From Bugulina stolonifera (lineage: Eukaryota; Bryozoa; Gymnolaemata; Cheilostomatida; Bugulidae): 64,000 bases of DNA. Shown one piece after another: positions 50,686 through 62,943 of this stretch. The notes below the pieces were generated by a model that saw only the letters and a program-made list of their open reading frames with translations, did no database searches and was not told the DNA's origin. The DNA lies in assembly GCA_935421135.1 (NCBI GenBank), contig OW285187.1, positions 6,634,001-6,698,000 on the forward strand. Direction: 5' to 3'. The position numbers and the translations under genes are program-made. Position 1 is the first letter of the stretch. Every line of letters begins with the position of its first letter.

Positions 50686-53600
50686 TTACTCTTGTATATA
50701 TACAGGTCGTCCATATCCTGCCTGCTGATGTGGAGAGGCTGAAATGAGTGTATTTAATATTTGTGTTATATTATTAGGCTAGTTTTTCTTATATTAATCA
50801 GTGTTAGAGTTGAGGATGGACTCCTTGGGAACCCATAAGCTATTGATCATAATTATTCCGAAGTTGTCCTCTCTCAATTTCTGTCCTTTTTTATAAGATG
50901 GGGGGCAGCAATTGAGTGAAGACAAATTCTACTGTAATTATGGAAATCTGCTTATGAGTGCCCTTGGTACACGCTACACGGGTACATTGTGTAAATCTAA
51001 CCTACACACTGTATGAAGCACTACTTGTTCCACTTTTAACAATGGTCAATGCTAACAGATAATAAAGATGTGCCATTGCATAGTTACACCTCTTTCCAAA
51101 AATACAAATGTATAGCATGACTTTACAGTCTAGGTCTATTTTGTACATTCTGTATTGGTATTCAATATGATAACAGTGCTGTTGTCTTTATAATTGCATG
51201 TACTGAAACTGGTTAAGTTATGTTGCACCACTTTTATACATACACTTGTAAGCACGTGCAATGTATATATGCGAATTGGCAACCATAATAATATACAGCA
51301 CAAATGTGGATTGACAGCGTACATACGTTGTAGAAGTGGCATATAACCTTTGCCAATGAACTGCTATTTTACATATCACGATTATACATGTAGTTGAGTA
51401 ATTAATTCTTACCTGCATATACAACTGGAACTTCCCTTTGGGATCGTCTTCTCTTCTTGAGACAGCAATATATCCCAACAGGCACCAGAATACAGCAGAG
51501 CAAGCTAATCACTGCTGACACCACAATGGCTACTATTATTCCTGTTGATAGGTCGCCATAGATACCATAGAAATAACCACCACTGCTACCACTACCTCCT
51601 CGCCCTTCGTAATATAATCAAATATGTAATAAAACCTCACGTTTTGAATACATAGGAGCTGTAATTCAACTAATTGTCAGGTACTTTATGAGAACCAATG
51701 GGTCATCTTACTCTTTTGGTCAGCCCTGGTCATCTGTATCTACTTATATAAGTAATGGACAATGGCGGGGACTGTTCTACCAGCGATGTACGTACCTTCA
51801 ATTTCAAGTTCAAACTTATAATCTTTAGAGTAATTGAGGCGTGTTAGTTTCACTGTTAGATATTCTCCATAAATTCTCTCATCTGCTTTCTTGAACCACG
51901 AGTTGCAGGTGTAGCTTCTCTACAATATAATTTAGTAATGCAGGAATGTGCTAGGTCAAAATGTAAGTCCAACTAACACGTAGGCCTACAGCGCGTAATT
52001 ATATTATGGGTTTACAGCAGAGAAGCACAGAGGCTGCACTAAATACATAACAAGAACCGTCATATATGTTATAATTACATATTCAACTCATACTACAAGG
52101 GAGTTGTCTTCTCTTTATTTTGTAAGTTGCCTGCTTTTATCCCAAACCTCAACCACAACATATCATAGCACTTGCTTAGTGACAGTTAATTCCTGCAGCA
52201 CAGTCATAGTCATACTCATACTCATAGTCATACTCATACTCATAGTCATAGTCATACTCATACCACAGTCACAGTCATAGCACAAGCATTGTACAGTGTT
52301 ATAGTCATAATATATATACATGGGCCTATATGGTTTGTAGTTGTGGTAAACTAGTACGGTGAAAAGAATAGGAACGATGTTATAGTTTCCATAGTTTAGT
52401 TTCTGCAATACAAGTTTAGTCTCTGTAGTCAGTGTAGTGGGCAGAGTAAAAAGATGATTTGTAGTAAAGACTAAAAGCACAATAATGCTCCATATTCACT
52501 ATTTACTGCAATACGGAAGTAGAGAGAGGAGATCTACATGTACGTTTGTCGTTACATTAAAGTAGTAATATAGTCATCAACGATGGACATGCTACATGTT
52601 ACAAAATGGGGAGCTGGGGCAGCCTGTTGGTCAGCCAGCCTTCGATTGATGGAGATTGTGGATAGTCAAGATGGGCATCTCAGCTTATATACATGCACAT
52701 GTACAAATAGATATCGTAGGTCTACATAGTAAGGATGTTTACTGTTTGGGCTAGTCTGAGTATCAGGCCTTCTAGTATATTATACCAATCAGTAGGTACA
52801 GTTTAGTTCAGTCTCAACACTAAACTAAACTGTACTCTTATTGATACTAGCAGGCTCGATGTCTAGGCTATGTTTGGATGCGCCTCCATCCAGGTAATGC
52901 TCGTCAATATGCCCTAGGAAAGGCCTTAGCCTCAGGTACTTTGTCTTAGTGGAAACCGGCTAGCAGTGGAACTCTAGCTTTACAGCTTTTTCATTATTTG
53001 AATGGCTGAGTCAGTTTTTGACATTAGTCTTTATTTTTTTATTACCCACTAGAGGTGTCTTCGCGACCTCAACTTCAGACCCAGGCCGATTTACAAAAAT
53101 ATTTTCCGGCACACATCCGTCACAGGGTCGCGAACACACCGGCCTGGGTCAAAAGCAAAATCCTCATTTTCGCGCGTAGAAATCAGGTGCGCCGATGAGC
53201 TGGGGATGGTTTCGTCCGGCCAAGCAAAATCCCAGGCCAATAGCCCTTTTGACCTGGGTCGGACGGCCATCTTGTAATTTTTATTTGCGGCCCGGGTCCG
53301 TCCAAGAGGTCGCGAAGACACCTTAGGATGTAGGCTTGATAGTCTTGTTATATTTTTGGTGAGTGCTTACATAGATAGGAGAATTTCCAGAGCTACCCGA
53401 GTGTAGTGATAACGTCACTCCACAATCCTCTATCTCTCCTTCATCAAAGTTGATGGTAAAACCGTTACGTGATCTAAAGGTCATTGTACACGTTCCCGTT
53501 GAAACAGAACTTAGGAGAAAGGAGCTCCTGCCTTTAACTGTCACTTCTCTGCCATTATTTAAGTTGATAATACCTCGAGAGCAGTCAGTTTGGCTATCCA

Positions 53601-54179
53601 TGTAATATTTTGTGTCTAAAAAAATGGTCAATACACGTAACGTAACGTAACGTAAGCTTATATTATCACAATATAGGCTACAATAACTACATACACATAT
53701 AAAGCTTATGGCCTATTTTAGTGAGTTTTGCAAGGCTATCAATAACAAAGTTACCGGTATTATAGAGCAAATATTTTGACTATTGGTGTAAACAAACACA
53801 AACTAGTTTCAGCCACGATGTTTCATGTTTCTTTCTGACTGGTAGCCTCCCTAATATACATGGGAAGGGAAGATTGCGAGTAAAACTATTTGGAAATATC
53901 TGCTTAGGTTTGTGTTTTCGCTATTAAATGTCTGTTATCATCATAAACATGTTGGTAGGTAGCAGTCAGGTCTCATTCTCTTGCACTAAATTATATGAAC
54001 TTACTGAGACCAAAGCGTTTGGCGCTACAGTGCTACAGGATATTATTTCAATGTTATGTTAGCTTAAAACTGACTAAACTCCTCACATACTACCCATTTA
54101 TAAAAGACGTTTACTTACCACATGCCACCATCTGCAGGGTCCCTGCTGCCACAGTCAGCAATATCACAGAATATTCCAT
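50686..54179 (-). CDS. Small CUB-like type I membrane protein A
   Basis: Not a named gene I recognise. Five exons: 54179-54119, 53615-53371, 51919-51796, 51604-51413, 50738-50686; phases 1, 0, 1, 1; 224 residues. A hydrophobic signal peptide starts MEYSVILLTVAAGTLQMVAC. One extracellular domain (about 28-143) has four main cysteines in CUB-like spacing (TDCSRG, TGTCTM, EDCGVT, SYTCNS). A Gly/Ser-rich stalk follows, then one membrane helix (about 165-191), a basic KKRRRSQ stop-transfer and a short tail ending GYGRPVYIQE. The tail exon was found from its matching phase and its resemblance to the tail of the paralogue at 55216-57682. Exon count and phases are identical to that neighbour, so the two arose by tandem duplication. 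A surface adhesion or receptor role is only a guess. Intron 2 holds a GC-rich inverted-repeat element and a microsatellite. Confidence 0.8.
50862..50935. repeat. TTGTCCTCTCTC hairpin element, copy
   Basis: GAAGTTGTCCTCTCTCAATTT at the left and a degenerate complement (AATTGAGTGAAGACAAATTC) at the right, flanked by TAATTATT and TAATTAT-like bases. It lies in the last intron of CUB-like gene A. Related half-copies occur at 4262-4292, 32313-32346, 52090-52116 and 58323-58390. Confidence 0.55.
52195..52290. repeat. CATACTCATAGTCATA microsatellite
   Basis: Imperfect hexamer repeat (CATACT/CATAGT/CACAGT) in intron 2 of CUB-like gene A. It produces a Met/Thr/Ser repeat frame that is not a gene. Confidence 0.9.
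53054..53322. mobile_element. GC-rich MITE with 17-bp terminal inverted repeats
   Basis: The left end GGTGTCTTCGCGACCTC is repeated exactly inverted at 53306-53322. Inside, GACCCAGGCC and GACCTGGGTCGGACGG form further inverted copies. The element is about 269 bp, CpG-rich and far more GC-rich than its surroundings, and it sits in the intron of CUB-like gene A between 51919 and 53371. No transposase frame is present, so it is non-autonomous. Confidence 0.75.
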
Positions 54180-55215
54180 CTCCTTGTAGTCTGTATTCTT
54201 TTCTTTTTTCCTTGCTAGATTTATTTTATCCCACGCAGGATAATAATATGTGCACAATTTCCTATCCTAATATACAATGTATATAGTATAATGCGACAGC
54301 AGTGAATATTTTAGTATACACTGAGATATAGTCTTGACAACACAGTTTCGATGAAATTGATGTCCTTGTATTGACAACTTATCTAAAATTAAATTATGTA
54401 CAACTATATTTGTAACTGTAGTCACTGACTTGATCAGAGGCTACCTCGGTGATGAATAATCACACTCTGGAATCCCATTGGTGTATTACTTATTACTAGT
54501 GTAGATAAGCATATACATTATTCACTGCTTGTTGCTAAACACTTACGTGCTCACTTGCAGGATGTGCATGTATTAACAATGTAAGCTTATAGAAACAATC
54601 AGAATCATGTGAGCTGTAGTGAGGAAATGTTATACTACCATAATTGTGTATAATGCTATTCCATGTACACTGTATATGACGTAATTATGATAATTTTATT
54701 AGAGCTGCAGGAAATGCAACACTAATGAGTTTTGTTGTGAATGAGCTTATATATTGATTTATTGTATGTACTTCAGCATAACAAGGATACTCCCAAGTTC
54801 CATCTGAACTTTTACTCTGCATATATACATGTACATCTAATGTTTAACATGCGGGAACATAGACATACATGTACTATACTATGCTAAGAAGTGGTACATG
54901 TCCATAAAATACATGTATATAGGCCTACTCCTGCCATTTCAGTGTTACATGCATGTAAAATAAAGCGGTTACTGGTTTCAGTCCTGCATATACATGTACA
55001 TGTATGTATATCTGTATTTTATTTGAGATGCATTTGATTAAAAAAGTATAATTAGCAAATATTACAATAAAATATCATGTAGATATTCATCCAATGTTAA
55101 TGTTAACAACAAAATGTTTTGCTTACAAAAATCGATGTAAAATTGTTAGTAAATAGCTTAGTGCATGTCTTATCACACACATCTAATAAATAAGTATGAC
55201 TACTAGTATATACAT
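54180..55215. other. Intergenic region between the two CUB-like paralogues
   Basis: 1 kb, AT-rich. It should contain the promoter of gene A (upstream of 54179) and the 3' UTR of gene B. A minus-strand AATAAA (plus TTTATT, 55018-55023) lies about 195 bp after the gene B stop. TACATGTACATGTA palindromes recur around 54825-55005. Confidence 0.45.
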
Positions 55216-57682
55216 TTAGTAACCTCTCTGCTGGATGACCGGATACACAGGATACATGGGTTGGGCACTACCAGGGTTCACGTATCTAACTTGATCTCTA
55301 TCTGTAACAGCACATTAATTATGTACATTCTGATTGAGGTACTGTATCTACTAAATCCACAATGAGTGGACGAACTATCTTCACTAATTATGATAGTAAT
55401 ATTATCCCAAAAACAGAACACTTGAATGTAAAATTGAGTAGGAACGTAATTCTTTCAAGATGCTTGGAAAATACCAGCAATGATTAATAGGAGCAGCCAT
55501 ATTAGTGTTTGCTGTGCCAGGTACAACAGCCAACAACATAGCTGTATCTGTGGCAGTAGTAAATAGGGTCTACGCTAAACTGTTTCAGTGGTGATTTTTG
55601 TGATGCTGCAATCATGTATATTTGTACATGTACTTGTGGTTGAGCCAGTCTACATTTCTATAAAACTGTATACCTGAAGATGATCCGCCTTTTTTACAGA
55701 AACAGCAGACTAGAGCTGGTACACCGACAGCGCATAGTAATACTAGTACAACTACAACTACTATCACTATAACCACTCCTTTAGCTAACTTCTTCACTAT
55801 GCCCCTCTCAGTCCTAGCTGTAAACAATAACAACATCCAGCATCATCTACTAATAATAATTATATTCTCTGCTCTCCATCAAGGATTTGATAATTTTGAA
55901 ACAAAAACTCTGCTTTTTTTCCAACTCTTTAAATAGGTACATCCTGATCCAATGTACACAGATCGTGCTTGCCATTTGGTTCGAATAGACTAAAGATATG
56001 AAATGCCTACATATACATGTATAATAACACAAAAGACCAATTTTATGTAAAATTGGAGAAATTTTTAACTTTTCTTCTTAAAATCATATCATGTTTATTA
56101 TATTATGCTATATTATTTTATGTTATTACATTACATAATAATTACAATTATTTTGACTTACAGACAGGATAAACTGGGGAAATGTAAACTTTCAAGTCAT
56201 CTGTTGTACTTGTGTTAGTAACTTTGTATGTGAGAGAGACAACTTCCACTTTCTCCCAGGAGTTATATTGTGGTGAAGTTGAGGAGCAGGTGAAGGTAGT
56301 CTGTAATGATATAGCACACAAAGCATGTCACCAAAACATCAATTCAGGTCTATATTATACATTGTACATTTATATTGCTGTATGTTATACTGGTATGCTG
56401 CAGAATTTACACATAATATATAATATAGTCTACACTTAGGCTCATTAGCTACACACCCTCTCACAATGTCCAAGGAGAAATTAAAGGATTATTATTTGTG
56501 CTATGCTAGTGATAGCAATTTGTTATGGAACATAACAGCATCTAACAAAATTTCTATGTTTCCTAATTATAAAAACAGTTATGTAATTATAAAAATTTTA
56601 TTATGCATAATATAAATAACACTACTACACGTACATGTATGTGTATTATAGGTAGAACTATGAATTTTCTTAATAATAGGTGAATTAGCAATAGTTTTTG
56701 CTGAAAATACCTACATATCAGTATTATTTTACTATTATCTCAAGCAGACCTGGTGAAGAGCAGTGCAGAGACTTTTTACAATTCACCAAATACAATGAGA
56801 AGGTCTTGCCAAGCACTAGGTTTTACCTCTTTGCAATGTTTTCCAGCACATTTGCCAGTGATATGAATGGTGTTGCCACATGATATATTTCCAGTTATTT
56901 CGATGTATGCTTCTATGCTCCTCTTATCTGTCAACTTCACTGTGAGATCGCACTCTTTGGGCTTGGAGGTAGGAGATGTAACTCCTTTCTGCACCAGTAA
57001 CATATTATCACCCAGGGAGACATCAGTGTCTGGGTTGCATGTGGCATTACTAGAGAAGAACTGCCAGCTAGCTGGTGTGTACATCACTTGAGTGACAGCA
57101 CTGTTTATATCTGAAACTACAGGCAGGAATCAAACAATTATTTGTACGTATATTTGTATTCTGTGCATGTACATGTGTAATTCATATGTATGTGTAATTC
57201 GTAGCTGTATACCCATGCTGCCACGCACATACACTATATATGCCAATGCTGCCATATGTACACTATACCAATACTGTCATGCACACACACACTACATATG
57301 TATACCATGCTGCCACACACATACACATACAATAATGTTACATCCATGCTGCAATGAACATTTATAAGAAAACAATAATTGGTAAAAACAGCAAACCAGT
57401 AGTTGGATGTAAAAGGAACACCACTAAAAACAACTCAGCTATTTTCCAGAAATTCATCACTTTCTGGTGTAAAACATGCAAAAGAGAATCAGGTACAACA
57501 AATACAGTTACACACCTACCATCCCACTTCTATACCATGTAACTCATGTTTCACACCACAGACATTACATTTATATGTACTCAACCAATGCCTTCTATTG
57601 CACATGTACCAATGTACTACATTTCACATCAAAGTTACTTACCCAGACTGAACACTAGAAGTAACCAAACTGTTCCGACCAT
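55216..57682 (-). CDS. Small CUB-like type I membrane protein B
   Basis: Paralogue of the gene at 50686-54179, not otherwise recognised. Exons: 57682-57643, 57116-56827, 56300-56162, 55817-55674, 55301-55216; phases 1, 0, 1, 1 exactly as in the neighbour; 232 residues. A signal peptide begins MVGTVWLLLVFSLG. The extracellular domain has cysteines in NATCNP, KECDLT, NISCGN, GKCAGKHCKE and FTCSS, so it is CUB-like with an extra pair. A strongly hydrophobic Val/Leu-rich helix (about 171-196) ends PALVCCFCKK. The tail (QVRYVNPGSAQPMYPVYPVI) has PVYP and MYP motifs that could bind SH2 or WW-type partners (inference). Extracellular identity to gene A is low, suggesting old or fast divergence. The exon 2 donor (gag/gtaaaa) is weaker than the others. 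Confidence 0.8.
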
Positions 57683-59543
57683 ATTATGTCTTCCTGACTC
57701 TTTCTAGTTATGTTTTCTTGTATAGCTTATAGAACTAATGCACAGGTAGGCTGGTATATAGTTTAGCCAATATACTTATCAACAACTACCTGCCCTACCT
57801 GCCTAGTGGTAAATTAGTTTAGATGTTACTTGCAACACAATGCAGTAACTAATTACTAATATGGTGTAACAACAATTATACATGTATGTGTAATAAACAG
57901 CTACCAGCTAAAATGGCTATAAACAGTGTAATATAATACTAACTGTAGGTACATAACCAATGATATGAGTCAGTGATTTGGGGAATGCATTCTCATTAGA
58001 CACCAGATCTATCCCTAGGCAACAGATAACACACATCTTTCATTTTATAACAAAAGTAATGATAAAAATAAAATAACGAAAAGTGACAGAGAGGTATGAA
58101 TGATTATACACATACAATGTATGTACATGAATATACAGTATACAGTTTTTGGCTAATCAGAAAAATTGTTCTCAAAATACCATACTAGGGAAGTGATAGC
58201 TGGGCAGCCCTACAGTATTAGATGCTGGCTACTCAAATAGCAGGTGATACGTGTATACTGGACCAGTCTCCTGGTATGTACAGGAACCCTGGCCACTCAT
58301 AAGCTGTGTAAATACTAGACAAAAGTTGTCCTCTCTCGATTTATCTTCCTCTCCTTTGATTTCAAGAGAAATTGAGAGAGGACATCTTCTAATTATGATA
58401 AACAGCCAAGGCTTACATGTATATGACAGGTCTAATATGCCTCTAAAAATTCCAATACACTATGCTACAATGTAGGGTTACTCTTCCACATTGCAAGTAC
58501 TGCATATGTATGCTTTGCACTCACTCGTATGTACACTATATAGATGTACATGTACATAATATATGATGTTATACTAGTTATATGCTTTATTATGTCAGCT
58601 AGTGATAGCTACAAGTATACTAAAACCAACCTACTAGTCTAAACAAATCCATCTTTTCAAATAGAATCATAGCAGCAAGAAAATCTACCTGAAATTATCA
58701 ATAGACTGAATGTACTCCTCAAAAATCTAATGAAAAACTGAATTCTTTTACATCAACTGGGTACTTGCCATTCCTATATTGCAATGTCAATAGCATTGCA
58801 GTAAACTGAGGATGTGCATAGCCAATTGAAAATATACATTCACAACCTAATGGAGCTATTAAATACTGTTAACTAATAGGTGCTTGAGTAGCTAGACATG
58901 GACTCATCTGTTATGGAACAGGAGTTATTCTCTCTTATTTGTAGATAGCCAATTGCAATACAGTGAAACTTGCATAATTCAAACTCCAAGGGACCACCAT
59001 AATTGGTTTGAATTAGGCCTGAGTTTGAATTGTAAGATCACTTCACTTTATTAAAGTCATTATATAGTGCTCAGTAGGGACCAAGGCTAATAGTTTGAAC
59101 TAACCAAGTTTTTGAATTATCCGAGGTTGAATTAAGCAAGTTCCACTGTATATAATTATAACAGTACATTATACATTGTATAATTATGGTCCTCACTCTT
59201 TTCCATGTTTGGAAGTTTACTTTCATTGCTTTCAGATTCACGCATGTGATATACAAATAGATGATATGGTTGGGATGAACTACACAATTTTATTTAAATA
59301 TAAATTACGTAGGCCTACATGAAATACTCAATTAGAAAATTGCATACAACTACAGCTAGTCCGAGCTGAGTTAATCATTTTTAAACACCATACTGCTAAC
59401 ACTTTTACATTCAGTAACGTTACTAAAAATGAAATCATAAAAAAGTCTTGGTCATTGAAGACAAAGGTTAGAAGTAAGCTAATGCCAGTTGCTATTGACT
59501 TCTCTACTGTCAACATATACTTCCTGCTCTAACTCTACTTTGG
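57683..59543. other. Intergenic region between CUB-like gene B and RAB5IF
   Basis: Nearly 1.9 kb with no gene recognised. It holds the presumptive promoter of gene B, a hairpin element at 58323-58390 and, at 59289-59294, a minus-strand AATAAA (plus TTTATT) about 250 bp after the RAB5IF stop. A repeated motif of TTTGAATT with TGAATTA occurs near 59010-59140. Confidence 0.45.
58323..58390. repeat. TTGTCCTCTCTC hairpin element, best-preserved copy
   Basis: TTGTCCTCTCTCGATTT and AAATTGAGAGAGGACA are inverted arms with one mismatch around a loop of about 30 nt. This is the clearest member of a short dispersed foldback family in this window. Confidence 0.65.
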
Positions 59544-61112
59544 TCACAGTGGCAGGTCCATATTCTCTAGCTTAGCAGAGTAGACTATAATCCATGATAC
59601 CTTAAAATGAACATATGCAACTGTACATATAAATTTCCTTGCAAAATGCAGAAAAAGTATGACCAAACCCCATGTCACCCCATAACCAGTTAGTTCAGCA
59701 TGCAAATGCTGTCTGCCGGTGAGAGCCAAGCTGGTGCAGCGGTTAACACGCACTAAACCACTGGGCGAGGCGGCTAGGTGCTATAGAGCCTATGGGACAA
59801 AGTCCTTGATTGTTCATAAATAAACGTCCCTGCAAGAACATCAACTTTTGCCTGATAACGTGTGATTTTACTTTAGAATGGTTCGGGGGACAATACTAAA
59901 CCTGTAACCGAAGAGAAGACAATTCACACCAACAACTAATACAGTAGTCACTACTACTTCATTAGTCACTACTACTCACCAGAAACGTGGCAAATGAACT
60001 CATCATGCCTTCTTTTAATATTTCGGTCATACCTCCATATTCCTCATCATCTACATTTTGGTAAGATGTTGCATACAGGTACACGATGAAACAATTTGTA
60101 AGTAAAAATCTAAAATAATAAACAAAACAATTCAAAATATGCAAATGCTGTTTTTGCTGCCTTATCCTACGCAGCACATTTTGCATCCTAGACATACCCT
60201 GAAACACATCAACCCACAACCCATATGTAATTTGCAACATGAAAAGGATGATTTTTGATTATTTACTCACAACATAGGCTACTGATGTACAATTGACATC
60301 TAGTACTTAGCATAAAATACATTAGTCTTGCGCATCTAAGTCCACCATTAGAAATTGCATATTATAATATATTCAATAATATTGAACTTACGTGGAAAGA
60401 CCAACAAATCCTTGCAGTAGGAAGTATCCCCATAATATACCAAAGATTAGACTAATGATTTGTCTTAACCAATAGATTGCGTCAAAGAATTCATCCTAGA
60501 ATAAACAGAGGGCAAAAATGATTATCAAAATTGAAGCAGAACGTTTTGGAGTAGCAAGTCAGTGATTTTTGATGAAATCTCCAACCTCTTGGAAAAAAAA
60601 ATCAGATGACTTGACTCTAAACAATAATACTATATTATAGTCTTTACATTCAAAGAATACCTAATTATTCCTGTCAAATTTCCATAGGGCTATTTGGTAA
60701 TGATACTTCAGACTTTATAACTCTACTTTCCATGTATCTGTTGTAACCATAGGACAGTCACAGTGACAGTCACGAGTCAGGGTTCAGATTGAATGGAGAT
60801 TGATTATTGATTGTAATTGTGATATATTGTATATTCTATTGAATAGTATTAGTCAATAGTCAGTGTAATAGCCAGAAAAACTTGAATTTCAACTAGTGAT
60901 AAGTATATCTATTACAACAGCATTTACTGAAAATAAATAATCTAATGAATTGAATAGCCTAATAAATAGGCCTAATAATAATAGAAAACCTATTTACAAT
61001 TTAATTTACTTACCTTATCCTTCCAGGCATATTCTGAAGTTAACATTCTCTTTAGAAATGGTGGGCTGCTTTCTTTATCTTCCGTGTTACTATTTGATTT
61101 TTTATTTGACAT
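59544..61112 (-). CDS. RAB5IF: RAB5IF (C20orf24 / RCAF1) homologue
   Basis: Four exons: 61112-61014, 60495-60392, 60109-59980, 59600-59544; phases 0, 2, 0; 129 residues, the same length I recall for human RAB5IF. Conserved landmarks are EYAWKDKDEFFDAIYWLRQI, GILWGYFLLQGFVGLST and NVDDEEYGGMTEILKEGMM, then SSFATFLVSWIIVYSA. Two or three hydrophobic segments mark an EMC6/Rab5ip-type membrane protein. The human protein has been linked to mitochondrial respirasome assembly and to an ER insertase-associated complex (family knowledge). The last exon, 18 codons, follows the acceptor ttttaag and is supported by WIIVYSA aligning with the human WIIFYTA. ATG 61112 is chosen; an upstream in-frame ATG at 61175 would add an unlikely hydrophobic leader. 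Confidence 0.92.
59722..59810 (+). repeat. tRNA-like SINE head
   Basis: GAGCCAAGCTGGTGCAGCGG then TTAACACGC resembles the A-box part of the window's SINE family, and ACAAAGTCCTTGATTG resembles its tail. No good B-box is seen. It starts about 120 bp into the last RAB5IF intron. Confidence 0.45.
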
Positions 61113-62943
61113 TTTGTTTACTATAATAAACACAATCAGAATGAATTGACCTAAAGTCACAAAAATTGGATTCAATCTAATGATTTAGAAATTTTTCTTC
61201 TACCGGAAACACTACTAGTGCTCAAATGGCCCGAGAACACTCTGCACAGTTACACATCATGTAGTAGTTGATTAGCCGCACTCGTCTACTGGTTCCAAAA
61301 GGTATACCCCTTTGACTGGTTCGAGCCTGATTATCCTTGGGCGTATTAAATTTGTGATCAATTTCGAATATATAGGCAAAGTTTATAGAACTAATAAGTT
61401 GTTCCACGGCTTTATACACCAATAGGATCGCAAGAAATCTGACCTAATAAGCGGCCTAGTTCAAAGTAGTTGAGCGTCAGCGAAAAATTACCGATGAAAC
61501 AATGGAGTCTTCTCAAGATTAGCGAAAAAATTGCCCTGAGATTGGCTAAAAGTACTTGTAATGCTAGCCTATTATTTTCAGAATACATAATGTTTATACC
61601 GATAGCATCAATAGAAGATGCAAGCATTTAGAAAAGCAGAAATATAGGAAAAAGGCCCAAAAAGTTCGAGCCATCCTACTGATCACGTGGTCTGGACCAT
61701 TTATGTCTCCTGTAAACCAAAGAGGGTAAAAGTACGCTCTTTGCGCAGACTGTCAACTACTACTGCCGACCTATATTTCTATAGCCTAAGTGTCTGGCCA
61801 CGGGATGGGCGATCGTTAAAGTGCAACGGGTTGATAATTTTGGCGAGAGAACCACGGCAAATGACTATGCGCATTGTTTGCTGGATAAACTTGGTATATA
61901 AAAACTTTGCTTTTAGGGTATTTATGTCTCGTGTAGACCAAAGATGGTAAAAGTACGCTCTTTGTGCAGACTGTCAACCACTATTGTCGACCTATATTTC
62001 TATAGCCTAAGCGTTTGACCACAGGCTGGGCGCTCGTTAAAGAGCAACGGTTTGCCCATTTTGGCGAGAGAACTACGACAAATGAGTATGCGCATGGTTT
62101 ACTGGATAAACTTGGTATATAGAAACTTTGATATAGGTAAGACAACTCCGCCAGACAGGAGAATGCTACAAACTGCAATGCGAACAAAACAATATGGTCT
62201 AGTCACTCTGGCCTGGTCGCTGGTGTATATTGCAGAGCTAAAAACGTAAAAAATATTTCTTCATTTAAATCTGACAGCCAAAGTGAAAGTCTATAATAAT
62301 AAATGAATTCCGGTCATCAATATTTTATCAAGGAGTCATCATTGATTTTATCAATGATTGCATATTACAAAAATAAAATATACAATACAATAACAAACAT
62401 TAATTCAGCTATTGTATTCAGTGTATTTAGAGATAAAATAGTGATAAATCTTATCAGTTTTCACCATAGTGAATATTGACATAACCCGAGATAAAACATC
62501 ACTCCACAATCTGTGAAGGATTGAAAGACAATGTAGATTTAGCTCATACAATACAACATATAAAATTGACACAGATCCAATATCTTGGTTGTATAAGTCT
62601 ATAATGACAATCTGTACTTGGAATACCACATATGTATGTGGATATATTTTGATAGGAAGCCTAATAATTTTTAATTTAGTTCTGTAAACTTGATTACAAA
62701 ATACATTGGAGACATAGTTCCAAGCACATTTTAACTCTTCTATGTGGAGTTGCCATCCCCTGCATGTGGGGGATGCAACTCAAACAGAGCTTTTTTGACT
62801 TGAAATGATATGCCTTCCTGCTGACCTCATTGAAAAGAATGTATCCAACAAGAATCAGTTCAACTGTAAATATAATAAAAGTGCCAAGAGAGCCACATCT
62901 ATCATTCTAATGGTACAGTATATAACAAACAGCACAGCCATTC
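61113..62943. other. Region between RAB5IF and FDPS
   Basis: No gene recognised. It includes the RAB5IF upstream sequence, the 221-bp tandem duplication listed separately, and the 3' flank of FDPS with a minus-strand ATTAAA (plus TTTAAT, 62670-62675) about 270 bp after its stop. Confidence 0.45.
61700..62141. repeat. Two-copy tandem duplication, 221-bp unit
   Basis: 61700-61920 and 61921-62141 share long runs such as AAAGTACGCTCTTTG, CAGACTGTCAAC, GACCTATATTTCTATAGCC and CTGGATAAACTTGGTATA, with roughly 85% identity by eye. Open frames run through both but with no recognised product. The unit is less AT-rich than its surroundings. Confidence 0.85.

Noticed and set aside
52163..52480. Minus-strand frame rich in Met, Thr and Ser
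   Set aside because: It is the translation of the CATACTCATAGTCATA microsatellite inside an intron.
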